The position numbers and the translations under genes are program-made. Below, in pieces: positions 1 to 12,200 of a DNA stretch of 64,000 nt. The notes below the pieces were generated by a model. The model saw only the letters and a program-made list of their open reading frames with translations, was not told where the DNA came from and ran no database searches. The stretch's first letter is position 1; each line of letters opens with the position of its first letter. The DNA is from Cokeromyces recurvatus (lineage: Eukaryota > Mucoromycota > Mucoromycetes > Mucorales > Mucoraceae). The stretch spans positions 463,001 to 527,000 of the forward strand of contig NW_026251403.1 in NCBI RefSeq assembly GCF_025118155.1, written 5' to 3'.

Positions 1-1
1 T

Positions 2-529
2 GATCAAGGGATATATAAAAATATTCAATCTGTATTAGGAAAATATCCAATATTTTGGTTTTTACCAAGGCCTATGAGCGGCACTGGTTTAGATTTTCCT
101 ATTAGTACAAAATATCTTGATGAAGAAGTTGAAAACAGTACAACACTCACAACGGAAAAATTACATAATACATCCACTATTTCACTAAATCGATATTCTT
201 CCAACGCAAGCTCTCAATGGGCTTTATCCTCCTCAGTAATCGATATGTCTTCCTCTGCAATTGATGTTATACCTCCACCCTTAGCGTATAATACCATGAA
301 TGAGGGATATTATTATTGCCAAGCAACAAAAATAGATCATACGGCTCCATCTCCTATACTATTAAATGATATAAATACCTATAGTGTTAATACAATAATT
401 GAAGATAAATCAATTCATCATCCTATTACAGCAGTATCAAATACACCAGAATCAACTCTTACATTTGCATCCACCGCAACGACTTTAGTAGATCATTATC
501 ATCATTTTTCATCCATAGTAAAGCCGTAA
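2..529 (+). CDS. DHHC-type palmitoyltransferase, C-terminal part (5' end outside window)
   Basis: The frame is open from base 2 to the TAA at 527-529 with no start in view, so this is the last exon of a gene entering from the left. The first residues read D-x-G-x3-N-x3-V-x-G, then WFLP and G-x-G-x-x-FP. This is the conserved stretch just after the fourth membrane helix of DHHC S-acyltransferases (ZDHHC2/15 and fungal Pfa3 types). The remaining ~140 residues are Ser/Thr-rich, low in complexity and probably a disordered cytosolic tail. The catalytic DHHC Cys-rich domain would lie left of the window and is not seen, so activity cannot be judged. An internal Met at 74 is not a likely start because homology extends upstream of it. 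Confidence 0.6.
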   Translation, partial: DQGIYKNIQSVLGKYPIFWFLPRPMSGTGLDFPISTKYLDEEVENSTTLTTEKLHNTSTISLNRYSSNASSQWALSSSVIDMSSSAIDVIPPPLAYNTMNEGYYYCQATKIDHTAPSPILLNDINTYSVNTIIEDKSIHHPITAVSNTPESTLTFASTATTLVDHYHHFSSIVKP

Positions 530-1297
530 ATCAGAGTGAATTGTTATTTTTGTATATTTAAATAGATTTCTTTCCTTCTCTCTCATTTCTTTTGCAATAC
601 TACAGTCGCTTGGATATAGATTATATATAGAGAGCACTTTATTTCATTCTCAACCTATTGTTACTAACAAGAAATCATCAGATGCAACTCCGTTTTACTC
701 GTAATATTCATTCATCTTTTATATATATTCATTGTTTATAATTGTAAATTGTGTATATTGTCAAAGCTCCCATCACTTATATCTATCTATACTATTATGC
801 AGTACACATAACCTTTTTTTTTTCATTTCATTTCATTTTATTTTTCATTTTATTTATTCTTGTATAAAGAGTATATTATATACTGTTTATATATATCCAT
901 ATTTCCATTTTATATACCATACAACATATACATCAATTATTAAAATGTACCAAATTTAGTCTACACTTGATATAATTTATTTTATTGAATAATAATAAAA
1001 TTCATAATGTCAATAAACTTCAAGAAATATATATAAATACAAACACATGTGATTGTTTCTAATTTATTATAATTAAATTATATACTAAATATAATGTATT
1101 ATAGAATGATAAAAGCTACAAAATGAGAAATGATGATAGAAAATATATATATATATGTATATATAGTAAATAAAGCGAATATCACTCGTGGGTATTTAAG
1201 CGAAGGACATTTGAGATAAAAAAAAATGACTCTAAATATGTATATAAATATATAAAAAGAGGGGAAGGGAGAGGGAAAGGGAGAGGGGGGGTGTTGT
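530..1297. other. Intergenic, convergent 3' flanks
   Basis: AT-rich, T-tract-rich spacer between two convergent genes. Short ORFs here are low-complexity and I see no supported gene. A purine-rich GGGA/GAGG stretch lies at 1260-1290, just past the permease stop codon. Confidence 0.6.
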
Positions 1298-3064
1298 TTA
1301 TGCTTTAGAATTATCATTTCCAACCAAAGTAGATTCTGGAATGGCGGCACCAACAGCAGCAGCAGCCTCCAAACGAGCCTTACGAAGATTTCTCCTTCTT
1401 TTATCCTGAACGATATAGGCCTCTTGATAATTAGGAATCCAACCAAATAACATACGACCGATATGTGGTTTTTTCACACGAACAAACCAAATAGGGATAG
1501 CCAAAAGACCAATAACGATACAAATAATATATTGGTAGACACCTGCAGAACCAGCATCAACTAAGGGGGCAATGACCAAATAAATATCAATAATACAAAA
1601 GAAGATAGCAAAGGGGAGCCAGATCTTGAAGGGTCTGTGTAAATTCTTGGTTGACTTTTTAAAACGCATAATAATCAAACCAAAGACAGCGATACCATAG
1701 AACAACCAGTAGATGAAACTGTACATTTTGGCAAGATAAGTAAAGTTACCGGGAATACACCAGATAGTTGCAATGATACCCACAAGTATAAGGGCCCAGA
1801 TAGGTGATTGACGCTTTTCATTTAATTTACCGAAAAAGGATGGCATATAAACACCATCTTCATTAGCAGCCGTTAAAACAACACGAGAGGCGGCCCAGAT
1901 GTTACCATTGACAGCACCAAAGGTCGATAAGACGACCATCAGGGCAAAGAAATAAGCGCCGCCTTTACCCCATGCAACCATACCAACCTGCATAGCAACA
2001 GTGGAAGAATTAGCGACAGTGGAGATAGGAAGGGTAGCAAAATAAGCGATATTACCCAAGACATATACTAATGTTACTAGGATACAAGAAATAGTAATAG
2101 CCAAGGGTAAATTACGTTGAGGGTTCTTTACTTCAGCGACACCGTAATTTAAATTATTCCAACCGTTGTAAGCGAATAAAGCCATGTACATAGCGGTACC
2201 ATAATCAAGTGCATTTGTAGAACTATTATGGAATGCATTCTTGAAGTTTTCAGTATGTCCTCTGCCAAGCCAAATCCAACCAATGATAATAATCATAGCA
2301 AGAGCTAATAATTTAGCTGCTGTAAAGACATTAGCTACCATTGCACCTGCTTTTCTACCGAATGCATTGAAAAGTACAACTACCCAAATACAGGCAATAG
2401 CAACAAGTTTAACTGCATAATCAGGCATATCTGTACTTATACCCTCTGTATTTGAAGGGTCGAAATAGGCCATTTCCATAATGTATTGAGCAAACACAGT
2501 AGCAATAGAGGCAGTACCGATAGGATTAGATAATAAAAGATTAGACCAGCTAAAAGTTAAACCAAGACAAAGGCCATAAGCTGATTTCAAGTATTGATAT
2601 TCGCCACCTGATTTTGTAATCATCGTACCTAATTCTGCATAGCAAAGAGCACCTATCATACTCAATAGACCACCAATCGTCCAAACAATCAAAGAAGGGC
2701 CAACAGCTTGAACCTTTAAGGTAACAGGGCCAGGAGTAGCAAAAATACCACTACCAATAATAAGACCTACAATCTAAATATAGATAGATCAATAAAATTG
2801 TTTCAAAATAGATCTTTCTTTTTTTTTTTTCTTAACTCCCCCGCTTACCATATTACAACTACTGATAAGACCCATATGAGGCACAACAGCGGGTCCTTCA
2901 TCTGATCCAATAGACTGACTATCTGATGCATTTAAGCCTGCTTCAATAGAAGTAATAGAGTTTTCCTTGTTTATTTCACCATTACTACTATAGGGAGGTA
3001 CTGAAACGTTTGAACATCCAGTAGGGGCATCAGAGCCGAGACTGGCGCTATGATGTACTGTCAT
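1298..3064 (-). CDS. L-type amino-acid/methionine permease (APC superfamily, LAT family)
   Basis: Plasma-membrane amino-acid transporter. Exon 1 is 3064-2849 and exon 2 is 2773-1298 (complement). The intron is GTAAGC...TTTAG in phase 0, giving 563 residues, normal for the family. Residues 1-65 are a hydrophilic cytosolic N-terminus. The splice joins SCNM to IVGLIIGSGIFATPG, which rebuilds the family's TM1 signature with its GSGIF helix break. About twelve membrane segments follow, with the intracellular motif NYGVAEVKNPQRNLPLAI matching the LAT loop (E-V-K-N-P-x-R-N-L-P). The C-terminus is basic. It resembles fungal Mup1-like permeases and animal SLC7 light chains, and substrate cannot be read from sequence. 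It is divergent from the Duo1 gene across a 1.5-kb spacer. Confidence 0.85.
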
Positions 3065-4530
3065 CTATATGTATGTGTGTCTAATTATTTATGCTTTATT
3101 AGAATGTAACTGACGAGTTATTTAATAAATAAGAAAAAAAAAATTGAATGAATAAATATGAATAAATAAATGATTTTCGATTGTCATTTATATGTATAAA
3201 GAAAAATGAGACATTTTTTTTTTTTTGTAGAAAATTTTTTTTTTTTTTTTTTTTTTTGAATTACGATATTCAGCTTTGATTCCGTTAATAGTAGTTCTGA
3301 ATAAAATTAAACTATTATTTCGATTTTCTTTAATTATGATTCCTTGATAATAAATTTTCTTTTATTTTATTTTTTCCCAAAAAAAAAAACAGATAACAAC
3401 TATTAAATCAAAATTTATTGACTGAATATCAGAATCAGAAAAACAAACAAACTATTTTATTTTACTATTATGAATAATAAGTATGTACGCTAAACTATTG
3501 AAAAAAAAAAAATAAAAATAAAAAAAATAAAAATAAAAAAAATAAAAATAAAAATAAGGGTCTACTACAGGCATCAAATCACCTTTTTTTTTTTTTTTTG
3601 AAACATGTCGAGCTATTTTTTTTTTTATTTTACACAGCACAGATTTACTGTATTACCTATTCAATATAGCACTGTTTTCCACAAAAAAAAAAAATAAAGA
3701 GTCTATTATTGGACATGTATTTCATCTGTAGATAGCCTTAACTATTTGGATATATAAATGAAAAGTACCAAGTAGACAAAGGGCTGTTGATACAAAAAAG
3801 ACTAGAAACATTTCAAATGATTTAATATTAAATAATAATATGCAGATGCTATTGTAAGGTTATACCAAATTATTTAGAGTAGCATTAAAATACATTCCTT
3901 AAAAATGATTGGCTGGAAGTATGTTTAAAGCGTATGAGTCAATTTTGTTCACTCAACTTTCTCCCCCACTGTTTAACCTAAATCAAGAAAAATTTGAACA
4001 AATTAAATTTTCTAGAAAATAAGGTACATTTTATTGTTGCTATGCATGTGAAGTTAAAAATGTAAAATAAATAAAAATAAATAAAAATAAAAAAATACAA
4101 AACAGCATTTATTAATGATACTAATTGTTAGGTATAGTTACCATAGAAACTAAATATGTAGTCTATAATAATGGATGTCATAAATAGAATAATAAGAAAA
4201 AATATTTCTAATTTAAGCTCAGCGACTATGATTTTTTTTTCTTTTCTTTGTTTTTATCACTACCTTTATATATTTACTATGTCCATTTTTAGAATGTAAG
4301 CTTCTATCATAACTTTGCTTGATTCAGTAAATATATATCTATTGCTAGGAAATAAGGACAATAATCGATCATATACAATGTTCTTATATTTTCCTTATAG
4401 TGTTTAAAAGAAAAACAAAAAAATTACATATTCATGTACAAGTTGTGACGTTGATTTCGTTTTTTTTTTCTTAAAAAAAAAAGAAAAGAAAGAAAAAAAA
4501 GTACACCAGTTAAAAGGCCTCAAATTATAA
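3065..4530. promoter_or_regulatory. Divergent intergenic region, permease / Duo1
   Basis: 1.5 kb of very AT-rich DNA between two divergent start codons. It holds several A/T runs (near 3207, 3236, 3500 and 3590) and short AAATAAAAAT repeats. No gene or RNA is recognised. Both promoters must lie here. Confidence 0.5.
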
Positions 4531-5098
4531 ATGGAAGATTATGATGAACAAGTAATTGAAGCACCAGTAGGCTTGCAGTCAACAACGTCTAGACAAAGTT
4601 TATTATTGAATAAAAGTAATCGAAGATCAACTATTCTTACTAGACCTCAAAATCAAACGGAACCACCAACTGGAAATCCAAACAAGTCTAGTCAAGTTAA
4701 TGATCAACTAAAACAAGAATACGAAACGGTTCAATCAATAAATAAAGTCTTGGAAACAGTATTAGAAAACTTTGAAGAGACTCAAGATAAGTTACAGCGA
4801 TTTTCAAAAACTGTAGATCAAACGGATAATTTATTGAATCTTTGGTTATCTATTTTAAAGCGTACGGAGGATACAAAATCAGTAATAGAGGATACTGCCT
4901 GGCTTAATACAGTAAGTTTATTAGATATCAAAAATTATTATCTTCAAAACATGGATTAATATCATTTGTTAGGAGAAAAGAATTACATCAAATTTTGAAT
5001 CAGGTAAAATAATAATGATAAAGATAGTATAGTGTCTCAAGTATTAAGTTCTTTCCTTTGTAGATAATAACACTAAGAAAAGGCGTATGAAAGAGTGA
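4531..5098 (+). CDS. DUO1: DASH/DAM1 complex subunit Duo1
   Basis: Kinetochore protein of the fungal DASH ring, which couples kinetochores to microtubules. Proposed exons are 4531-4911, 4973-5003 and 5064-5098 (148 residues). A single-exon reading stops at 4957-4959 after 142 residues. I prefer the spliced model because ACA|GTAAGT is a strong donor, TTGTTAG and TTTGTAG are good acceptors, phases agree, and the protein then ends in a basic KKRR tail. Residues ~60-125 form the Duo1 core: a heptad-like helix with N-K-V-L-E, then TVDQTDNLLNLWLSILKRTE and a conserved Trp in TAW. The family is fungal. The first ~50 residues are disordered with basic Ser/Thr patches that could be mitotic kinase targets (inference). 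Confidence 0.8.
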
Positions 5099-5355
5099 TA
5101 ATGATAGGCTCTAAACACTTATATACCACATATTTCTGTTCATGTAAATAAAGTTATCATTTAAAACGTAATGTTGAGATAGATAAATCTTAATTATGTG
5201 TTTAATGAAAAAAAAAAAAAATGAAATGAAGACTCATTTATTTAACATCTTTTGTTTTTGATATAATTATTTATTTATTTTTACTATTTTAGTTTGGTCA
5301 AGTCTATAAATATATATCCATATACATGTATACATTATTATTATTATTATTATTA

Positions 5356-8300
5356 TTATAAATTATTAGAACCTAAACAATATTTCCGTAAGATTATTGC
5401 AAGATCCTTTTGCATTAAAGGTTTAGTCACATAATCATTCATTCCAGCATTTAGACAGTTTGTTTGAGAAGTTAGTTGTATATCAGCTATATAATTATAT
5501 ACATGTTATTTATTGATATATACATATATGGTCTGTTTTCATTCTTCCTACCTGTCAACGCTATAATGGGTAAAAGAGGACTATAATTCATTCTTTTCTC
5601 ATATTCACGAATCTTTTTTGTAGCTTCTAATCCATCACAACCTGGCATATGATGGTCAATCCAAGCTAATACAAAATATCCTGGTCCTCTCGCTTTCCAT
5701 GTATCAAAACATTCAAATCCATTATTACATTTTTCAACAATAAATCCTAATCTTTTCAGCTGTTTAATAATCAATTTTTGTGCAATAATATTATCTTCCG
5801 CAATTAAAATTTTTTGTCCTTTGAAGATAGCTAGTTCTTCGGGTGAGAAGGTTCCATGATTTTTTCTTGAATAAGAAGATGTAACGATAATAGCCGGCTC
5901 TGGTTCAAGTTGGGTTGTGATTGCTGTTTTCTCATTAGGTAATTGGTCTATTTTGTGCTGCCTCTTCATCATATTACTATTATTGTCATTTGTCACATTC
6001 GTGCTACTAATAGCTGGTGCTACAGAATATGAACTTGAAATTAAAGTTTGATCATCTAATCCTAAATTGTTAACAGTAGTATGATTTGACTCTAGGATGG
6101 TAGTAGTAGTAGTAGTAGTTGTTGTTGTTGTATCTGATTTTGAAACAACTCGAATTAAGGCATTTAATAATTTTACTGTCCTGATAGGTTTTAATAATCG
6201 AGTAACTAAAGGGTGAAATATGTGCTGATAAGGAAAGGGTGTTGTATAATCATTCTCTGTATCATCATGTGTATTATGTGTAAAATGGCGACGAATATTA
6301 TCAACTGTAGGCGCAATCAAAAGTAATATACTTATATTCTTTAGACTAGGCGTATTTTCAATATACTTGATAACCTCTAATAGAGTGTCTGAACGGGAAG
6401 AGTTCATAATAACACAATCAAAGGGTATATTTTTTTTTGAGTTCTCAATAGCAAGTTGAATACCTTCTACAACGTTATCTTTTTGTTCTAAATATTGTAT
6501 CCAAGGAATAAAGGCCTGGATCATCAACTTAGTCTTTTCCTCACTAATAATCAAAATGCGAGGTTGTCCCAACTGGTCTCGAAGTTCCTTAATAGTATTG
6601 GATTGTAAATCATAACTAATATCAGGCTCAGCTATAGTATTCCCATTTTTTACTTGAATTGTAAACGTAAATGTAGAACCCTGATTTACAGCAGAATTAA
6701 CCTGAATATCGCCATGCATCAATTTGACAAGTTGTAAACAAATTGAAAGACCAAGGCCTGTTCCACCAAAATTTCTTATAATAGAAAATATATATAATGT
6801 CAATATAAAATAATTATGTACTATGAATAGTATATATTTATATATCATATCATATCATATCTAGTTACCTAGTTGTTGATCCGTCTACTTGACTAAATGG
6901 CAAGAATAGTCCCTTAATTTCATCTTTAGACATACCTATACCAGTGTCTTGAACAGAGATTTTAAGGATAATATTATCTTCTTCAACTGCTATGCTTTCC
7001 TTATCTATTCCACATCGAATAATCACTTCTCCATGATGTGTAAACTTGATAGCATTTCCAATCAAGTTCATTAAAATCTGACCAATACGATTTCCATCAC
7101 CATATACGATGGAAGGCACGTCTTCATCAATAAAATAATATAGTTCAACATTCTTATTTGTAGCGAGTGTAATCAACAGTTCTATACGATCAGCAATCAA
7201 GTCCTCTATGTAAAATAGACCATAAAGTAATTTAACTTTGTGTGCTTCTAATTTAGAAAAATCCAATAAATCATCAATGATATGCAAGAGCATTTCACAA
7301 CTTTGTTTTGCGATTAAAATAAGCTCTCGTTGTTCAACGTCAAGCCGTGTTTCACTCAAAAGACAAATCATGCCATAAAAGCCGGAAAATGGCGTGCGTA
7401 ACTCATGTGACATATTTGCCAAGAAGTTAGATTTCATTCTTGTGGCATGAAGCGCTTGTTCTTTACTTGCTCGAGCTTCTTCTAGTGCTTTCAATTGTCT
7501 TTCAATCATTAACGCATTTGCCATAGTTGCCTTTTGAACTGATTTAAATAAGAGCGCATTAGTGATCGAGATACCGATTTGGTCACACAAAATAGCAAGA
7601 ACATTAGCGTGTTTATGTGTAAAAGTATTCAAATTGGCTTGAAGATAAAGGACTCCTACTAGTGTATTTTTATGCATAATAGGCATGCATATGACAGCTC
7701 CTTTCTTTATATTATTATCGCCTGTAGAAAACCTGTGATCAGCTTCAACATTTGAAATGAAAAGGCTGGCATGCGTATGAATAACGTAATGGACAATAGA
7801 AGTGAATACTTTATCATCATCATCACAAAGTGGAAGGGGAGGTTCGAAGGTTTCACATATATCTGTAGAACGTACTGAATGGGCAGCAATACCAAAAATT
7901 CCTTCTTTAATTATAATAGCACCAGATTCTGCTCCTGAATTAGCCATAATAATACCAATCATCTTTTTTAACAGCTCATCAAAGGAATTTACTTCATTAG
8001 ATATAACTACAAATAACCAAAATATATATATATATATGAGATTTGTATATTCTTTATGCATATTGCTTCATATACTTTACCTTGAGAGCTTTTAATGATT
8101 GAAGTTAAATCAACCATATCTAAAGAAAATAATGTGTCTTCTCGATCAAAACCAACATCATCTAAAATGGTGATAGGATTATTCATACTGGAATTACTTG
8201 CCAAGACACTATGCTCAGAAAAATCTTCGTTCCCATACAATTCTTTTAAAGAAGAATCTGGTGTAATCTCATCACTACTATTATTATCCCAAATACTAAC

Positions 8301-8663
8301 TTCCTTCTCTGTAACTGTTGTTGTCAAACTAATAATAACGTCTTCTGTTTGAATAGCTGCATCTTCTTTATCTGTAATTTTTTGGCTGCTTAATTCTTTA
8401 CTGTATTTTTTCTTAAGATACTGTACTTTGCCAAAGGCACCCCAATGGGAATAAAATTTTAATGATCTACATAATGTTGGAATAGCAAGCATAGTTAAGC
8501 CACAGCGCATATAATATTCAGATAAAAGCTCATATGTAAGACCCAAAAATGAATACCATCTTCCTTTTAGACATAAGTCAATCACTTCATTGTATAATGC
8601 CAAAGTATGCTGCATGTTAATATTATCGAGAGTTGAAATTTGTGCTTGCTAGTTGAATTCAAG

Positions 8664-8705
<42 letters not shown>

Positions 8706-8939
8706 GTTTTAGTTGAATGCATAAAATACAGTTATTTCAGGAATACTTACGACAATTTTATGATACATGCGGTAATTGATTTCAGAATAGGATGCAAGTT
8801 CATTCAGTCTGGCCTCATTCTTTTTAAGCTGCCTTTTATATTTTTCATGTTTTAAAGAGTCTATATTTGGATCACGTAAACTTTCAACTATTGCCATTGA
8901 ATGATAATACATGGCTATACCGACATGACGATGTCTATG

Positions 8940-8976
<37 letters not shown>

Positions 8977-9156
8977 TAAACGTTAAGATTAGAAGAGCAA
9001 TAGCTTAGTAGGATCATTGTTTCGTATACTTACAATGCTTCGTTAATTGAGCTATCGAAAATTTTGAAACCTAAATCAGAAGCTTCTTGAGTAAATCCAA
9101 AGTGAAATAAAAGGATCATTTTAAAACTATAATGCCTGGATATATAAAAGTAATAA

Positions 9157-9201
<45 letters not shown>

Positions 9202-12200
9202 AAAGGAAAATCTAGCTATTATATGTATAATTTACCAGTTTAATGGGTTCCCAGAATTAACACTTTGGCTCTTGATATCTTCCACAAATGAAGGTTCATC
9301 AAAACTCCTATCCGGATCATTCATCATTGTGTCAGGATCCATAGTGATATCGGTCTTTCCTTGAAAAACCAATATAGATCTCCAAAGTGAAATGTTTAGT
9401 ATAAGCACGTCCTTAGAATTGCCTTTGCTACATTCTTCCATTGAATGATTGAGATGCCAATGAAGTTCGGATAGGTTACAGCTTGTCCAATATAATGTAC
9501 ATGCTACATGAAATAAGGCCATAGAGGAAAACAGCTATGATAGTTTTTTTTTATGCAAATTATATAAATATAAATATAAATATAAATATAAATATGTATA
9601 TATATGTATATGCATATATGTATATGCATATATATATATTATTATCTTAATGCTATAACCATTTATACTCCAAATAAGAATAAAATCTTGGAGTTATTTA
9701 ATTCCTCTTTTTCTTACCTGATCTCCACCAGCAATAGCAAATTTATAAGCTCTTTGATACTGATAAATATATTCTCGTACATGAGCGCCAGTCCATTGAG
9801 CCAACATGGAATGATGAACAATAATAGCTCTTGCAATCTCTGAATTCCCTGCGTATTTTTCACTGATAGTCATTCCAAATCGGCCTAATTGAGCGGCAAA
9901 GTGGAATTCAGATACACGTGTTGCCGTACAACCTGCCCAGATAAAACCACCACCGCTAGCAGCTGTATAGCCATATTTTAATGAATGTTCACATAATTTG
10001 AGAGCAAAGAAATCAACCAGAAGAGGATTTACCCAATAAGCTCCCGCACATGCCTCATTTAACAAAGCCATGATTGCCATCTGTTTCGGGTTTTGACAGG
10101 GACCGCCCTTCAGTAAGATTTCAAAACCAGGTTTGACAATACTAGGTTTCATAATGTGATAATAGTCAAGGACTTGCTCCTCTGTGATGTTTGTATCGAC
10201 AAGGATACCCAATTCTTCTAAACCTTCCAAAATATTATGTACACCATTTCGATATTGAGATTGTTCAAAGTAAATACGGGCCTTGATACGCCACACTTGA
10301 GCTCTTTCAAGTGGAAGGTGATGAGTATGGTCCATAATTTGCTTTATCATGCTGCTTCGTTCCTCATCACTCATGAGAGAACGAGCTGGGGCTAGGTTCT
10401 CTGTGACTTTATTCCTGCTGTTCTCTGTCGTAATCAGTTTGTCTTTATAAACAGTTCTATTATTACTTAATAACTCGTGTTCTAATATCTTCATATAAAC
10501 ATTCAAAGTCTCTGAACTTGAATTGTCTGGACCATCTTGCCATCGTTTTACAATATCCTCATCCAACAAAGATAAAGCAGATTTGTAATAGGCTGAAGAG
10601 AGTTGTATTGCACCTGATAATGCTGCTTCATTACCTGCTTTAATTAAAATACTACGATAACACTTTCTTTTATCCATCATTTGAATCAGTCTTTCGCTCT
10701 TCATAAGATGGTATGCCGTCAAGAATATATTATCCTCCTCTTCCATTTCTTCTTCCATCATCAGCATTTCGCCAATTTTAAGATGCATACTGTCTCTTTG
10801 TTGTGGGTCAACAATTAACATGGAAGCAGCCTGATAATAACGATCATGAATGAATTGAAATTCATTCCCTGACTTGTATTGAATAATGCCCTCACTGAGT
10901 GCTACTTGAAGTCCGATCATAGCTTGGCTTGAACGTCTTTCTTCATCTTCAGATAATAGAGTGACTGTTGCTGTAGTAGTGAGAGGAGGAGGAGGATCAG
11001 ATGATAATGGATAGTTTTCTTCAGCTATGGGTACTGTTGACCTGTTGTTGTGATAACCCGCACTATGGCTACTTCCAATACTACTGTTATCGTCGATTAG
11101 GTCACCGTTTGTAGTTGAAGAAGCTATCATGAGCCATTTAATTCGTCTAAAGTTGAATACATGACCAATAAGGCTAGCCCACATTAGAAAACATTGAACA
11201 CTTGGTTCTAGAGAACGTAAATGAGAGACAAGGTTTTGGATATCAAAGATATGATGTTCATCATGTTGAGGTTGTTGTACGTGATGATAAGATCTTTTAT
11301 ATTCCATATCTCGTCGAAGTAGATCATTACTATGATTGATAGTAGACGATGACGTTGATGCAATTTTCATGATACTAGGCTTTTGCTCTGTATCAAATAA
11401 TTTTTTGATATTGTCTAATCTAAATTTCCAATGTTTAGCATTCCAATCAAACCAAATATCCTCTTTTCGTTTCATCGTCTTTAAAAACTGTTTGACATAA
11501 AATGGATTTCCTCGGGTCCAACAATAGATGATGTCTACAAGAGGAGCTATTGTCTCCATACGTTGTTGTTCTTCTTGTATACCCCATGGAGATTGTTGTT
11601 GCTTGTTGCTACTATTGCTGTAGAGGGTGTCAAAGACAAGTTCATAAAGGACATCTTTATTAAATGTTCCAAGTTCAATTGTTGTGATAGGATGAATTGT
11701 TTCGAATTTTTCTAGAATTTTGATTACTTTTGAAGGTGTTTCATCGCCATCTCGAAAAGTTAAAATAATTAACATGATTGTATGTGAATGTAAAAGTGCA
11801 TTAATTAAATGAATAGATGGATCATCTATGAAAAGAAAAAGAAAGGAAACAAATAATTAATAAAAAAAATTGTTATATATATTTAAAAAAAAAATAGGCA
11901 AGAGTTTGGTCTATTAAAGACAGATTATATGAGTATTATTCATTACTAACCTGCTTCTTGTAGATCATCTAGACACTGGTTGTACAAAAAAAAATAATAA
12001 GATAATGCAATGTCATGTCTTTTTTTTTTTTTTTTTTACTTACCAAAGTTAGCAATTTTCTTCTAGCAATTGTTCTAATAATGTTCAAAAATACCTAATA
12101 AGGTATAGTTAGATTCTATTAAAAAGAAAAAAAAAAAGAAGAGGGAACCAAACTTACAGAATGAAATCTAGCTTCAGTATTTAAAATGTTAGAAAGAGCA

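Noticed and set aside
3452..3640. 62-codon Phe/Tyr ORF
   Set aside because: Low-complexity translation of AAATAAAAAT repeats.
6865..9522. Separate genes for the GAF-HisKA part and the helical part
   Set aside because: All intron phases connect them into one hybrid kinase with the expected domain order.
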